Shown: positions 15,972 through 25,769 of the stretch, piece by piece
Position numbering within the stretch: the stretch's first letter is position 1
How the letters are laid out: each line of letters opens with the position of its first letter
DNA from: Ectorhizobium quercum
GTDB taxonomy: Bacteria; Pseudomonadota; Alphaproteobacteria; Rhizobiales; Rhizobiaceae
Direction: 5' to 3'
Length of the DNA: 64,000 nt
NCBI RefSeq assembly: GCF_026552795.1
Contig: NZ_JANFPI010000001.1
Span: forward strand, 496,001 to 560,000
Notes under the pieces: generated by a model
Seen by the model: only the letters and a program-made list of their open reading frames with translations
The model's database searches: none
Told to the model about the DNA's origin: nothing
Program-made: the position numbers and the translations under genes

Positions 15972-18047
15972 ATGGTGATGGGAACAGTACAAAAGAACGA
16001 AAACTGGGTCATCGGCGTAGATGTCGGGGGAACATTCACCGATTTCTCGGCGCGGGAAACGAAGACAGGTCGAGTGTTCATTCACAAAAGACCTTCGACG
16101 CCCGACGATCCGTCTCGCGCGATTATTTTCGGCCTACGGGAAATGACCGAGAAATACGAAATCGATTCAGAAAGTATCGCAAGATTTGCGCATGGAACGA
16201 CTGTCGCCACGAATGCGCTTCTCCAGAGACGCGGCGCCCGGGTCGCACTCGTCACGACACGCGGATTTCGCGATCTCGTCGAGATCGGCCGTCAGGTGCG
16301 GCCCCACATCTACGATCTTCAGGCCGATGCGCCCCAGCCTCTTGCCGAAAGGGCGCTTCGCTTCGAAGTCGATGAGCGCATCGGCCCTTCCGGGGAGATC
16401 ATTCGCGAACTGACGGACGAAGCGATTGACGATCTGGTCGCCAAGCTGCGCCGCGAGCCCGACATTCAGGGGCTGGCGGTGTGCCTGCTCTTTTCCTTCA
16501 TGAATCCTGAGCATGAGCGGCGGCTGGCGGCTGCCCTGCGGGCCGCTCTCCCGGATGTGTTCGTGTCGGCCTCCAGCGAGGTGCAGCCGGAATTCCGGGA
16601 GTTCGAACGATTTTCCACCACGCTGATCAACGCCTTCCTGCAACCCGAAGTCGGCCGGTACATGGATCGCCTCAAGGCCGAGGTCGCCACGGTGGCGCCC
16701 AATGCCGAGTTCGGCATCTTCCAGTCCAGCGGCGGGCTGATGTCGGTGGACAAGGCCTCGCAGTTTCCGGTGCGGACCGCCTTGTCGGGCCCGGCGGCCG
16801 GCGCGGTCGGGGCGACGGGCGCGGCGAAGATGTCGGACATCGGCGATATCATCACGCTCGATATCGGTGGCACCAGCACAGACGTGTGCCTCATTCGCGA
16901 CGGGAAGACCGCAATCGCCAGCACGCGCGACATATCCGGCTTCCGCATCCGCCTGCCTATGGTGGACATTCACACGGTCGGCGCCGGCGGCGGGTCGATT
17001 GCCCGTCTGGGCGCCGACGGCCTGATGAAGGTCGGTCCCGAAAGCGCCGGCGCGGTTCCCGGTCCCGCCTGCTACAACCGCGGCGGCCAATTGCCGACCG
17101 TATCCGACGCGAATGTGATCCTGGGCCGCCTGCCGGTGTCGCTGACGGGCGGCGGCATGACGATCGACCGCAATCTCGGCGTGAAGGCGGTCGAGCCGCT
17201 TGCCGCACAATTGTCGACGAGCGTGGAGAAGACGGCGCTCGGCATCGTCGGCATCGTCACCTCGAACATGGTCCGGGCGATCCGGGCCGTGACGATCGAG
17301 AAAGGCTACGATCCGCGCAAGTTCTCCCTCATGCCTTTCGGCGGCGCGGGCGGGCTGCACGCAGCCGACGTCGCGCGTTCGCTGGGCATGTCGCGCGTCA
17401 TCGTACCGCATGCGCCGGGAATCCTGTGTGCCGAAGGGCTGATCCTCTCCGATCTTCAGGAGGATTTCGTGATCAGCTATCGCGCGCGGGTCGACGGCGA
17501 CATGAACGATGTGCGGGCAGTCGTCCGCGATCTGGTCGCCCGGGGAAACGGGTGGCTGGCCGGGGAGGGCGCCGGTGCGCTCGACACCAGCCTCGTCCTC
17601 TCCCTCGACATGCGCTACGTGGGGCAGAACTACGAATTGTCGGTCGAGGTGTCGAGCGCGTCCGGCAAGGTGGAATTACCCCCGACCGGGGAGCTGACGC
17701 AGGCCTTTTTCGCCGAGTACAAGCGGGCCTATGGCCATTATGACGCGCAGGCGCCGATAGAGATCATCAATATCCGGTTGCGGGCCGTCGCTAGACTGTC
17801 GCAAACCGAGGCGTCGGTCGCGGCACCCTCCGGCACGGCGGAACCGTTCGACGTCCGGGACGTCTGGTTCGACGAGAGCGGCAGCGTGCCGACCCCGATG
17901 TACGAGCGCTCCGGCCTTCCGGCCGGCACGGTTATCGCCGGTCCCTGCATCGTCACGCAACTGGATTCCACCACCGTCGTGCCGCCGTGGGCGACGATTG
18001 CCGTCGACCCCGCCCTCAACATGATCATGGAAATCAAAAATGTCTGA
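15972..18047 (+). CDS. Hydantoinase/oxoprolinase alpha subunit (HyuA family)
   Basis: A 691-residue ATP-dependent cyclic-amide hydrolase subunit of the N-methylhydantoinase A / acetone carboxylase beta / 5-oxoprolinase N-domain family. ASKHA-type phosphate motifs: IGVDVGGTFTDFSA near residue 15, LDIGGTSTDVCLI and GAGGGSIA. The C-terminal domain carries LDMRYVGQNYELSV. Start is uncertain: TTG 15966, ATG 15972 and ATG 15978 are in frame and none has a good Shine-Dalgarno. It overlaps hyuB by 8 bp. The pair hydrolyses a five-membered cyclic amide using ATP; whether hydantoin, oxoproline or another ring cannot be told. Confidence 0.9.
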   Translation: MVMGTVQKNENWVIGVDVGGTFTDFSARETKTGRVFIHKRPSTPDDPSRAIIFGLREMTEKYEIDSESIARFAHGTTVATNALLQRRGARVALVTTRGFRDLVEIGRQVRPHIYDLQADAPQPLAERALRFEVDERIGPSGEIIRELTDEAIDDLVAKLRREPDIQGLAVCLLFSFMNPEHERRLAAALRAALPDVFVSASSEVQPEFREFERFSTTLINAFLQPEVGRYMDRLKAEVATVAPNAEFGIFQSSGGLMSVDKASQFPVRTALSGPAAGAVGATGAAKMSDIGDIITLDIGGTSTDVCLIRDGKTAIASTRDISGFRIRLPMVDIHTVGAGGGSIARLGADGLMKVGPESAGAVPGPACYNRGGQLPTVSDANVILGRLPVSLTGGGMTIDRNLGVKAVEPLAAQLSTSVEKTALGIVGIVTSNMVRAIRAVTIEKGYDPRKFSLMPFGGAGGLHAADVARSLGMSRVIVPHAPGILCAEGLILSDLQEDFVISYRARVDGDMNDVRAVVRDLVARGNGWLAGEGAGALDTSLVLSLDMRYVGQNYELSVEVSSASGKVELPPTGELTQAFFAEYKRAYGHYDAQAPIEIINIRLRAVARLSQTEASVAAPSGTAEPFDVRDVWFDESGSVPTPMYERSGLPAGTVIAGPCIVTQLDSTTVVPPWATIAVDPALNMIMEIKNV

Positions 18048-19764
18048 CGTGGTCATCGACCCCATCTCGCTGGAAATCACCTGGAACGGACTGAAGTCCA
18101 TCGCGGACGAGTGCTTCATCAGCATCATGCGCAGCGCCTTCTCCACAAATGTGAAAGAGCGCCACGATCACTCCACCGCGATCGCCGACGCGCAGGGACG
18201 GTTGATCGTGCAGGCTGAAATGGCCCTGCCCATCCATCTCGCCTCCATGCGCGGTCTCATGACGGCCATTCTCACGCGTTTCGGCGACGACATATCGCCC
18301 GGCGACATTTTCATCGCCAACGATCCGCATACCGCCGGCGGCACGCATCTTCCGGACATCAACATGGCGATGCCGGTTTTCGAAGGCGAGCGGCTGATCG
18401 GTTTCGTCGCCAATATCATCCACCATGCGGATGTCGGCGGCGCCGCCGTGGGATCGATGTCGGGAGGGCTCGACGAGATCTACAAGGAGGGGCTGCGCAT
18501 CCCGATCATGCGACTGTTCTCCAGAGGCGTGCTCGACGAGGACCTCCTGGGCCTTCTGATGCTCAACATGCGCCTTCCGGACGAGCGCAAGGGAGACCTG
18601 AATGCGCAGATCGCGGCCTGCAAGCTCGGCGTGGCGCGGCTCGGGGATGTGGTGCGGGAGCAGGGGGGAGATCGCATGGTCGCGATCTTTTCCGAGATCG
18701 TCAGCCGGACCGAGATGCGGATGCGCAAGGCGATCGCCGCGCTTCCCGACGGCGTTTTCTCCTTCGTCGATTACATGGATGACGACGGCGCCGGCACCTA
18801 CGACATCAAGATCGCGCTGAAGATCGAGAAGGCCGGCGACAGGATCCTGTTCGACTTCGATGGGACGGACCCTCAGGTCAAGGGCAACTTCAACATGACG
18901 CAGAACGCGACGCAATCCGCGATCTGCTTCTCCATCAAGGCGCTGCTCGACCCGAACGTTCCCAACAATCAGGGGATATTCGACGCCATCGAATTACGCG
19001 CGCCGCTAGGCTCCTTCGTCAACTGCGTCGCGCCGGCGGCGGTCGCGCTGCGTGCCAACTCGTGCCAGCGCGTGGTCGATTGCGTCTTCGGAGCGCTCGC
19101 TCCGGTGATACCCGATCGCGTCATCGCCGGGGCGAATGGTGCCAATACCAGCGCGGTGTTCACCGGCATCGATCCGCGCACCGACCAGTTGTACGTCTAT
19201 CTGGAAACGCTTGGCGGCGGCATGGGTGCCCGCGCCACCTTCGATGGCAAGGACGGCGTGCAGGTCAACATCACCAACACGTCGAACCTGCCGGTCGAAG
19301 CCATCGAACTCGAATATCCGCTGCGCGTGGAGGAATATGCCCTGATTGAGGACAGCGGTGGCGCCGGGCGCAACCGCGGCGGACTGGGTATCCGTCGCTC
19401 CATCCGTCCGATCGGGCACGAATGCGAGTTCAACGGTGTCGGGGAGCGCTTCCTCCACAAACCGTGGGGACTGTTCGGGGGCGAAGAAGGAGAATGCGGA
19501 CGCTTCTACGTGAAGAGCGATGGCGGTGAAGAGCGTGCGCTCGTTCCGAAGGCGTCGTGCATCCGCATTCAGGAAAACGAGATGGCGGTTCTCGAGACCG
19601 CGGGCGCCGGCGGCTACGGCCCTGCCGAAGAACGCAGCCGGGATGCGGTGCTCGAGGATATGCAATCGGGCAAATTCAGCCGCGCTTACATCGAGCGCCA
19701 CTATCCCGGAATCATGACCGAACGAGAGACGGGCTCGATCCGGACGTTCGCCGGTGCGTCATAG
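18040..19764 (+). CDS. Hydantoinase/oxoprolinase beta subunit (HyuB family)
   Basis: A 574-residue partner of HyuA, of normal family length. Signatures: MRSAFSTNVKERHDHSTAI near residue 30, NDPHTAGGTHLPDI, NFNMTQNATQSA, the Asn/Gly-rich segment GANGANTSAVF, and GGAGRNRGGLGIRRSI. Start ATG 18040 lies inside the end of hyuA, indicating coupling. In known members the two subunits form one ATP-dependent ring-opening enzyme. The downstream importer genes begin 78 bp later. Confidence 0.92.
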   Translation: MSDVVIDPISLEITWNGLKSIADECFISIMRSAFSTNVKERHDHSTAIADAQGRLIVQAEMALPIHLASMRGLMTAILTRFGDDISPGDIFIANDPHTAGGTHLPDINMAMPVFEGERLIGFVANIIHHADVGGAAVGSMSGGLDEIYKEGLRIPIMRLFSRGVLDEDLLGLLMLNMRLPDERKGDLNAQIAACKLGVARLGDVVREQGGDRMVAIFSEIVSRTEMRMRKAIAALPDGVFSFVDYMDDDGAGTYDIKIALKIEKAGDRILFDFDGTDPQVKGNFNMTQNATQSAICFSIKALLDPNVPNNQGIFDAIELRAPLGSFVNCVAPAAVALRANSCQRVVDCVFGALAPVIPDRVIAGANGANTSAVFTGIDPRTDQLYVYLETLGGGMGARATFDGKDGVQVNITNTSNLPVEAIELEYPLRVEEYALIEDSGGAGRNRGGLGIRRSIRPIGHECEFNGVGERFLHKPWGLFGGEEGECGRFYVKSDGGEERALVPKASCIRIQENEMAVLETAGAGGYGPAEERSRDAVLEDMQSGKFSRAYIERHYPGIMTERETGSIRTFAGAS

Positions 19765-19842
19765 CCGAAAGGGGCGCACCGGTTACTCCCAATAACAAGG
19801 CCGAAAAGGTCGTTTAACCTCAGTGGGAACAGGAGAATAACA

Positions 19843-20910
19843 ATGAATGGGAATGGGATAAGCAGAAGAAAAGTGCTCGCCCTCACCGCAGCCGGTGTGG
19901 CGATGCCGTGGGTAAGCAGGGCGTTCGCACAGGAACGCCAGATCACGGTGTGCGCATACAGCGCCATTTTCGAGGATATCTACAAGAAGACGGTCATCGA
20001 GCCGTTCATGGCCGGGCATCCGGGCATCAAGGTCAACTATGTCGGCCTGCCGACGTCGGCACAGATCCTCGGCACGTTGCGGGCCCAGAAGGCCGCACCA
20101 CAGATCGACGTCGCCATCATGGACATGACGGTGGCCAAGGCCGGCGGCGACGAGGCGATCTTCGCCCCGGTGACTGTCGAGCAGCTTCCGGTGATGAGGC
20201 AGCTCAACCCGCGCGCGCTCATCGAGGGGCTTCCGGGGCCGGCGGTGACGTTCGACAGCATCGTGATGCTCTACTCGCCCCAGAAGTTTGCGACCGCGCC
20301 GACCTCCTGGCGCGAGCTGTGGAACAAGGACCATGCGGGCCGCATCGCGGTGGATGCGCCGCCGAACGCGCTCGGACTGGGCCTCACCTTCATCGCCGAC
20401 AATCTGGCCGGCGGCACCAACTACATGGAATCCGTCGACAAGGGGCTGGAGCTTCTCGGGGAGATGGCGCCGCTGGTGCAGACCTGGGAACCGAAGCCCG
20501 AAGTCTACACCGCCGTGATCAGCGGCGCGGTGGATCTCGGCATCGGCTACAATGCGCGTGCCCAGACCTTCTCGCTCCAGACGCCGGAGCGCATCGGCGG
20601 CGCCCTGCCGGATGAAGGCTCGGTGTTCCAGATCAACACGATAAACCTGGTCAACGGCTCGGCCCAGAGCGACGCAGCCCTCGAATTCATGTCCTACGCC
20701 CTTGGAGCCGAGGCGCAGAAGACGTTCACCGAGGCGATGTTCTACGCGCCGACCAACCAGGAAGCCGACGTTGCTCCGGAAGCGCTTGCCAGAACGGCGG
20801 CAACGCCGGAACGGATGGCGAAGATGATCGACGTGAACTGGATCGAGGTGGCGAATATCCGCGACGCGGTGACGAACCAGTGGCGAAGACAGGTCCTCAG
20901 CCGGGGTTGA
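19843..20910 (+). CDS. ABC transporter substrate-binding protein (spermidine/putrescine type)
   Basis: A 355-residue periplasmic binding protein of the PotD/PotF-like cluster. The N-terminus is a twin-arginine-like export signal (SRRKVLALTAAGVAMPW, cleavage after AFAQ near residue 29). The mature domain has the PotD-like start ITVCAYSAIFED and the signature FDSIVMLYSPQKF. Strong ribosome site AGGAG before ATG 19843. It heads the importer genes that follow, and its substrate is presumably the cyclic amide handled by HyuAB or its precursor (inference). Confidence 0.9.
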   Translation: MNGNGISRRKVLALTAAGVAMPWVSRAFAQERQITVCAYSAIFEDIYKKTVIEPFMAGHPGIKVNYVGLPTSAQILGTLRAQKAAPQIDVAIMDMTVAKAGGDEAIFAPVTVEQLPVMRQLNPRALIEGLPGPAVTFDSIVMLYSPQKFATAPTSWRELWNKDHAGRIAVDAPPNALGLGLTFIADNLAGGTNYMESVDKGLELLGEMAPLVQTWEPKPEVYTAVISGAVDLGIGYNARAQTFSLQTPERIGGALPDEGSVFQINTINLVNGSAQSDAALEFMSYALGAEAQKTFTEAMFYAPTNQEADVAPEALARTAATPERMAKMIDVNWIEVANIRDAVTNQWRRQVLSRG

Positions 20911-20930
20911 ACCGGTTCTCCTGACAAACC

Positions 20931-20952
20931 GCGCCCCGCGCTTGCGGGGCGC
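20931..20952. other. Stable hairpin between binding-protein and ATPase genes
   Basis: GCGCCCCGC (20931-20939), GCTT loop, GCGGGGCGC (20944-20952): a perfect 9-bp stem with a tetraloop. It lacks a T run. At this position in ABC operons such hairpins usually protect the abundant binding-protein mRNA or attenuate read-through. Confidence 0.6.
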
Positions 20953-20973
20953 CATTGCCATTGCGAGGATGCC

Positions 20974-22050
20974 GTGTATCTGACCGTCGAATCTCTTGAA
21001 AAGCGATATGGACATCACGATCCGTCCGTATCGGATCTTTCTTTCTCACTGTCGCAGGGGGAGTTGCTGGGAATCCTCGGACCCTCCGGCTGCGGCAAGA
21101 CCACGACCCTGCGCATGATCAGCGGGCTGGTCCCGATCACGTCCGGGAAAATCTTCGTCGCGGGCAGGGAGGTGAGCAATCTGCCCACCTACCGCCGGAA
21201 CATGGGTGTCATGTTCCAGTCCTACGCCCTGTTCCCGCATCTGACGATCGCGGAAAATATCGCCTTCGGGCTGGAAATGCGCAAGCTTTCCCGGGCGGAG
21301 ATCGGCAGGCGGGTGGCCGATGCGCTCGCGATGGTCCAGTTGAAGGCGGTGGGCGAGCGCAAGCCGCGGGAGCTTTCCGGCGGGCAGCAGCAGCGCGTCG
21401 CTCTTGCGCGCGCGCTGGTGATCGAGCCGGACATCCTCCTGCTCGACGAACCGCTCTCCAATCTCGATGCGAAACTGCGCGACGACATGCGCAACGAGAT
21501 CCGCGACATCCAGAAGCGGTTGCAGATGACCACGGTTTTCGTCACGCACGACCAGACGGAGGCTATGGCCATCTGCGATCGCATCGTGGTGATGAACCGG
21601 GGGCGGCTCGAGCAGATCGGCACGCCGCTGGAAATCTACGAGAAGCCCGCCACCCCGATGGTGGCCGACTTCGTCGGACGTATCAACCGCCTTGCCGGCA
21701 CCTGGCGCACCGACGGCGCCCTCATGCTCGGCGATGCCGTGGTCCGCGGAAACGCGTCGGGGACAGCCGGAACGGATGCGGTGGTAATGGTGCGCCCCCA
21801 CCGGATCACGATGCTGGCGGCGGACGAGACGCCTGCTGCCGGTCCGGGCCGGAACAGGCTCGCAGGTGTCGTCAGGGACGTGACCTTCGTCGGCGACACG
21901 CTGCAATACAAGGTCGAGGCGGCAGGCGGTCTCGTCGCGGTCGAGAAGACGACGACCTCGGCGGGCAACCGGTTCAACCCGGGCGATGCCGTCAGTCTCG
22001 TCTGGCGCTTTGACGATACGCTGACATTTCCCGGGGAGGTGGCCGGATGA
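20974..22050 (+). CDS. ABC transporter ATP-binding protein (PotA-like)
   Basis: A 358-residue importer ATPase. Walker A GPSGCGKTTT (near residue 36), Q loop in MFQSYALFPHLT, signature [15 protein letters not shown], Walker B ILLLDEPLSNLDAKL, H loop FVTHDQTEA, then a C-terminal TOBE domain (about 245-350). GTG 20974 start has GAGG 5 nt upstream. It overlaps the next permease gene by 4 bp. It powers the spermidine/putrescine-type importer with the genes on either side. Confidence 0.95.
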   Translation: MYLTVESLEKRYGHHDPSVSDLSFSLSQGELLGILGPSGCGKTTTLRMISGLVPITSGKIFVAGREVSNLPTYRRNMGVMFQSYALFPHLTIAENIAFGLEMRKLSRAEIGRRVADALAMVQLKAVGERKPRELSGGQQQRVALARALVIEPDILLLDEPLSNLDAKLRDDMRNEIRDIQKRLQMTTVFVTHDQTEAMAICDRIVVMNRGRLEQIGTPLEIYEKPATPMVADFVGRINRLAGTWRTDGALMLGDAVVRGNASGTAGTDAVVMVRPHRITMLAADETPAAGPGRNRLAGVVRDVTFVGDTLQYKVEAAGGLVAVEKTTTSAGNRFNPGDAVSLVWRFDDTLTFPGEVAG

Positions 22051-22907
22051 GCTCTGCCAATCTCGCCAGAACCGGCCAGGGACGCACAGTCATCCTGGCT
22101 TTCCTGCTGCCGATCCTGCTGGTGAACATGGTGGCCTTCATCGTGCCGGTGGTGAATCTGGCGCTGCTTTCCCTGCGCACGGCCGCGGCGACCGGGGCGC
22201 TGACCGACGGTTTCAGTCTGGAAACCTGGCGGTCCGTGCTGGTCGATTCCTTCTACTGGGCCATGCTCGGCAGGACCGTGTGGGTCGGAACGATCATCAC
22301 GGCGATCACGCTCATCCTGTCCTATCCGCTCGCCCTGTTCGTCAGCAGGACGACCGGCGCGTTCAAAACGGTGCTGGTCATCCTGTGCATCTCGCCGCTG
22401 CTCATTTCCGCGGTGGTGCGCACTTACGGCTGGATGGTGATCCTCGGCGATCAGGGCTTCATGCCGGCGCTCATCCGCGCCGTGGGCCTTACGCCGCCGG
22501 TATTGCTCAACAATCAGCTCGGCGTCATCATCGGCATGACGGAAATCCTGATGCCCTATATGATCCTGGCGCTGATGTCGGGCTTCGGCAAGCTGGACCC
22601 GACCCTCGAGCAGGCCGCCGGGACGTTGGGCGCCAGACCCTTCACGGTTTTCCGCCGCATCGTGCTTCCCCTGAGCCTTCCCGGCATTCTTCTGGGATGC
22701 CTTCTGTGCTTTGTGCTCGCGGTCAGCAGTTTCATCACGCCCAAGATGCTTGCCGGCGGCCGGGTCTCGCTGCTGGCAACCGAGATCTACGATCAGGCGA
22801 TTGTGACGCTGAACTGGCCGCTTGCCGCCTGTCTGTCGGTGCTTGTCCTGGTGGTGTTCGGCACGGCGCTGTTCTTCTACGGACAGCTCTCGAAGATCGT
22901 CGATTGA
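22047..22907 (+). CDS. ABC transporter permease (PotB-like)
   Basis: A 286-residue inner-membrane permease with six predicted segments. The first is at about 11-33 (LAFLLPILLVNMVAFIVPVV-like), and the EAA loop is EQAAGTLGARPFTVFRRIVLP (about 190-210), which docks to the ATPase. Start ATG overlaps the ATPase stop (ATGA). Pairs with the permease at 22928. Confidence 0.93.
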   Translation: MSSANLARTGQGRTVILAFLLPILLVNMVAFIVPVVNLALLSLRTAAATGALTDGFSLETWRSVLVDSFYWAMLGRTVWVGTIITAITLILSYPLALFVSRTTGAFKTVLVILCISPLLISAVVRTYGWMVILGDQGFMPALIRAVGLTPPVLLNNQLGVIIGMTEILMPYMILALMSGFGKLDPTLEQAAGTLGARPFTVFRRIVLPLSLPGILLGCLLCFVLAVSSFITPKMLAGGRVSLLATEIYDQAIVTLNWPLAACLSVLVLVVFGTALFFYGQLSKIVD

Positions 22908-22927
22908 GTGAGAAAGGGAAACTGAAA

Positions 22928-23722
22928 ATGGTGTCGCGCTTTCTGTCCTTTCTGAAGATCGTCGTGGTGATCGCCAGCCTGGCCTTCCTTCTGGCGCCGG
23001 TGGTTCTCGTGTTTCCGATGTCGCTCTCGGCAGACAGTTTCATCGCCTGGCCGCCGTCCGGGTGGAGCCTGCGATGGTACGTCGCGCTGGTCGAGAACGA
23101 GGCGATGGTTGAGGCCTTCAAGAACAGCTTTCTGCTGGCGTCGATCGTGACGGTGCTGACGCTCCTCATCGCGACGCCGGCGGCTGTGGCACTGGCGCGA
23201 AGCAGGTTCATCGGCAGCGAGGTCCTGCTGTCCGTATTCACCGCGCCGCTGCTTCTGCCGAGCATCGTGCTGGGGCTTGCGATCCTGATCATCTTTGTCG
23301 GCTACGGTCTCGTCGGCAGCTGGCCCGGCATGATCGTCGGTCATCTCGTGCTGACGCTGCCCTATGCCCTGCGGGTGCTGATCACGGGTCTCAAGACGCT
23401 CCCGCCTTCGCTGGAGGACGCCGCGGCGACGCTTGGCGCCCATCCGCTGACGGTGTTCCGGCGGGTGACGCTGCCGTTGATGATGCCGGCCCTCGTGGCA
23501 TGCTCCGCACTCGCCTTCATCATCTCGTTCGACGAGGTGGTGGTGTCGCTGTTCATCTCGGGCACGCAACTGAAGCTGCTGCCGGTGGTGCTTTACAATT
23601 ACGTCGAAAGCCGCAGCGATCCGCTGGTGGCGGCCGCCTCCGCCTTGATGGTGACGGGAACGTTGCTGCTGGTGCTGGTGATCGAACGGGCGGTCGGGCT
23701 GCGCAGGACGGTCGGCAAGTGA
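22928..23722 (+). CDS. ABC transporter permease (PotC-like)
   Basis: A 264-residue permease, second membrane subunit of the importer. EAA loop EDAAATLGAHPLTVFRRVTLP (about 167-187) and the usual hydrophobic segments are visible. ATG 22928 has AAAGGGA upstream and fits the family N-terminus (MVSRFLSFLKIVVVIASLAF); the reading frame before it is not used. 20 bp after the PotB-like gene. Confidence 0.93.
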   Translation: MVSRFLSFLKIVVVIASLAFLLAPVVLVFPMSLSADSFIAWPPSGWSLRWYVALVENEAMVEAFKNSFLLASIVTVLTLLIATPAAVALARSRFIGSEVLLSVFTAPLLLPSIVLGLAILIIFVGYGLVGSWPGMIVGHLVLTLPYALRVLITGLKTLPPSLEDAAATLGAHPLTVFRRVTLPLMMPALVACSALAFIISFDEVVVSLFISGTQLKLLPVVLYNYVESRSDPLVAAASALMVTGTLLLVLVIERAVGLRRTVGK

Positions 23723-23753
23723 AATCGGTTGGCCATCGGGTGCCGCCAGACAC

Positions 23754-24749
23754 ATGGATGAGAAAATGCTGAGTTTCGATTCAATCGCCGAGGCTTGCGC
23801 CCGGCTCAAAGGACGACATGTCGTCACCCCGCTGCTCGAATATGAGCCGTTGAACGAGATGTCGGGCGGGCGCGTCCTCTTCAAGGCCGAAAACCTGCAA
23901 AAGACGGGATCGTTCAAGTTTCGGGGTGCCTTCAACAAGATCGCCTCTCTCGATCCTGCTGCGCGCCGGCGCGGCGTCGTCACCTATTCCTCCGGAAACC
24001 ATGCCCAGGGCGTGGCCGCCGCGGCAAAGGCGTTCGGTGTTCCCGCAACCGTGGTCATGCCGCAGGACGCACCGGCCCTGAAGCGGAAGAACACAGAGCG
24101 GCTCGGCGCGACGGTCGTTCTCTACGACCGCAGGACCGGGGACAGAAAGGCGATCGCGGAAAAGATCGGCGCCGAAACGGGAGCCGTGATTGTGCCGCCC
24201 TACGACGATGAGATGATCATTGCAGGCCAAGGCACGATCGGCATCGAACTGTCCCGCCAGCTGGATGAGGCCAGCATCGCGGCGGACCTCCTGCTGTGCC
24301 CGGTCGGAGGCGGCGGCCTGATCGCCGGCATCTCGACCGCGCTTCGCACGCTGATGCCGCATATGCGGATATATTGCGTGGAACCGGCGGGGTTCGACGA
24401 CACCCGGCGCTCGCTGGAGGAGCGCCGCCGCGTGGCGAATGCGCCGGATGCGTCCTCCATCTGCGACGCGATCGTCACCGCGATGCCCGGCGAGGTGACT
24501 TTTCCGATCAACCTTGCCAATCTGGCCGGCGGTTTTGCGGTCGGAGACGGCGATGTCGCCCGCGCCGTCGATGCGCTTTTCGAGATCGCCAAGCTCGTCG
24601 TCGAGCCGGGCGGCGCGGTTGGCCTCGCCGCGCTGCTTGGCCGGAGGCTCGAGCTTGACGGTCGCACGGCGGTCGTCGTGCTGTCGGGCGGCAATGTGGA
24701 CATTGCGGCCTTTCGATCCCGGTTCGGCGTGAAAAGTGATATGATCTGA
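23754..24749 (+). CDS. Threonine-dehydratase-like PLP enzyme (fold type II)
   Basis: A 331-residue catalytic-domain-only member of the serine/threonine dehydratase and serine racemase family; there is no ACT regulatory domain. The PLP lysine is K55 in GSFKFRGAFN, the SSGNHAQGVA asparagine loop is at about 80, and the glycine loop GGGGLIAG at about 183. Likely reactions are beta-elimination of L-threonine, L-serine or a 3-hydroxyaspartate, or racemisation. Because an aspartate-dehydrogenase-like gene follows, a hydroxyaspartate-type substrate is possible (inference). EutB of ectoine breakdown is the same family, but its partner genes are absent. Confidence 0.85.
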   Translation: MDEKMLSFDSIAEACARLKGRHVVTPLLEYEPLNEMSGGRVLFKAENLQKTGSFKFRGAFNKIASLDPAARRRGVVTYSSGNHAQGVAAAAKAFGVPATVVMPQDAPALKRKNTERLGATVVLYDRRTGDRKAIAEKIGAETGAVIVPPYDDEMIIAGQGTIGIELSRQLDEASIAADLLLCPVGGGGLIAGISTALRTLMPHMRIYCVEPAGFDDTRRSLEERRRVANAPDASSICDAIVTAMPGEVTFPINLANLAGGFAVGDGDVARAVDALFEIAKLVVEPGGAVGLAALLGRRLELDGRTAVVVLSGGNVDIAAFRSRFGVKSDMI

Positions 24750-24808
24750 CGCGGTTTCGGGTCGTTGCTGTGATTTCAGGCCGGTTTCATCCGGCGCAAG
24801 GAGATGAA

Positions 24809-25591
24809 ATGTCGGGGATAAAGCGGAGACTGCCGAAAATCGGCATCATTGGCGGCGGTACCATTGCCGGGGCGATCGTCGAGCATGTGCAGGGAGCGGG
24901 TCTGGCCGATGTCGAGTACGTCCTCGTGTCCTCGCTCGGCAAACCGCGCGGCATGCAACTGCCGGCGGGGATATTGCTGGACGATGTGGAGGAAGCGCTG
25001 GGCCGCGACGTCGATCTCGTCGTGGAGGCCGCGATGCCGGACGTGCTGGCGAGCCTGGCTCCACGAATCCTCCGGCGCAGCAGCCTTTGCGGTTTCAGTT
25101 GCACCGCACTTGCCGATCCGTCCACGGAGGCGGCGATCCAGGAGGCCGCCACCGCGGCAGGCTTCCGCTACTACGTTCCTCATGGGGCCATCCTCGCCCT
25201 CGACGGTCTCGCGGACGGGCGCGAGGTGATCGATACGGTCGTCATCACCACCACGAAGAGCGGAAAGAGCTTCGGTCTGGCGGAGGATGTGTCCGGGGTG
25301 GTCTTCGAGGGGAGCGCCCGCGAGGCATGCCGGCTTTTCCCGCGCAATGTGAACGTGCATGCAGCCGTCTCTCTCGCAGGCATCGGCTTCGACCGGACGC
25401 AAAGCCGCATCGTCGCCGTGCCCGGTAAGGCCGCGATGGAACACCGGATCGAGATCAAGGGCAAGGGTCTGGAATGGGATCTGCGTGTCTCGTCGCAATC
25501 GCTTGGCGGCGTCACCGGATCCTACACGCCCGTCTCCGCTGCCGGATCGGTCAAGCGCATCCTCGCCGGGGCGGGCGTCGGGATCGCATGA
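24809..25591 (+). CDS. L-aspartate dehydrogenase-like oxidoreductase
   Basis: A 260-residue protein of the AspDH/NadX (DUF108) family: Rossmann start IGIIGGGTIAGAIVEHV near residue 11, the substrate motif PHGAILALDGL, and the conserved NVNVHAAVSLAG histidine near residue 187. AspDH converts L-aspartate to iminoaspartate with NAD(P). ATG 24809 has a perfect AAGGAG. It is the fifth enzyme or transport function in the hyu cluster, so its partner here is probably an aspartate-like catabolic intermediate and not NAD synthesis (no nadA or nadC is nearby). Confidence 0.85.
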   Translation: MSGIKRRLPKIGIIGGGTIAGAIVEHVQGAGLADVEYVLVSSLGKPRGMQLPAGILLDDVEEALGRDVDLVVEAAMPDVLASLAPRILRRSSLCGFSCTALADPSTEAAIQEAATAAGFRYYVPHGAILALDGLADGREVIDTVVITTTKSGKSFGLAEDVSGVVFEGSAREACRLFPRNVNVHAAVSLAGIGFDRTQSRIVAVPGKAAMEHRIEIKGKGLEWDLRVSSQSLGGVTGSYTPVSAAGSVKRILAGAGVGIA

Positions 25592-25769
25592 GCCGTTGGC
25601 ATCATTGACGGTTTTGGCCGGCGATAGGCAATCGCTGCCCTTGCCACGCCTGATCGCGTCTTGTAATCGATCCGTTGTCAGCGAGTGATCCGGACCGGGC
25701 TTCCCGTCTCGTTGTGATATCCCGGCCTCGGCGCGCGGGAAGGGAGCCCACGGGAAAGGGGGCAAGCGT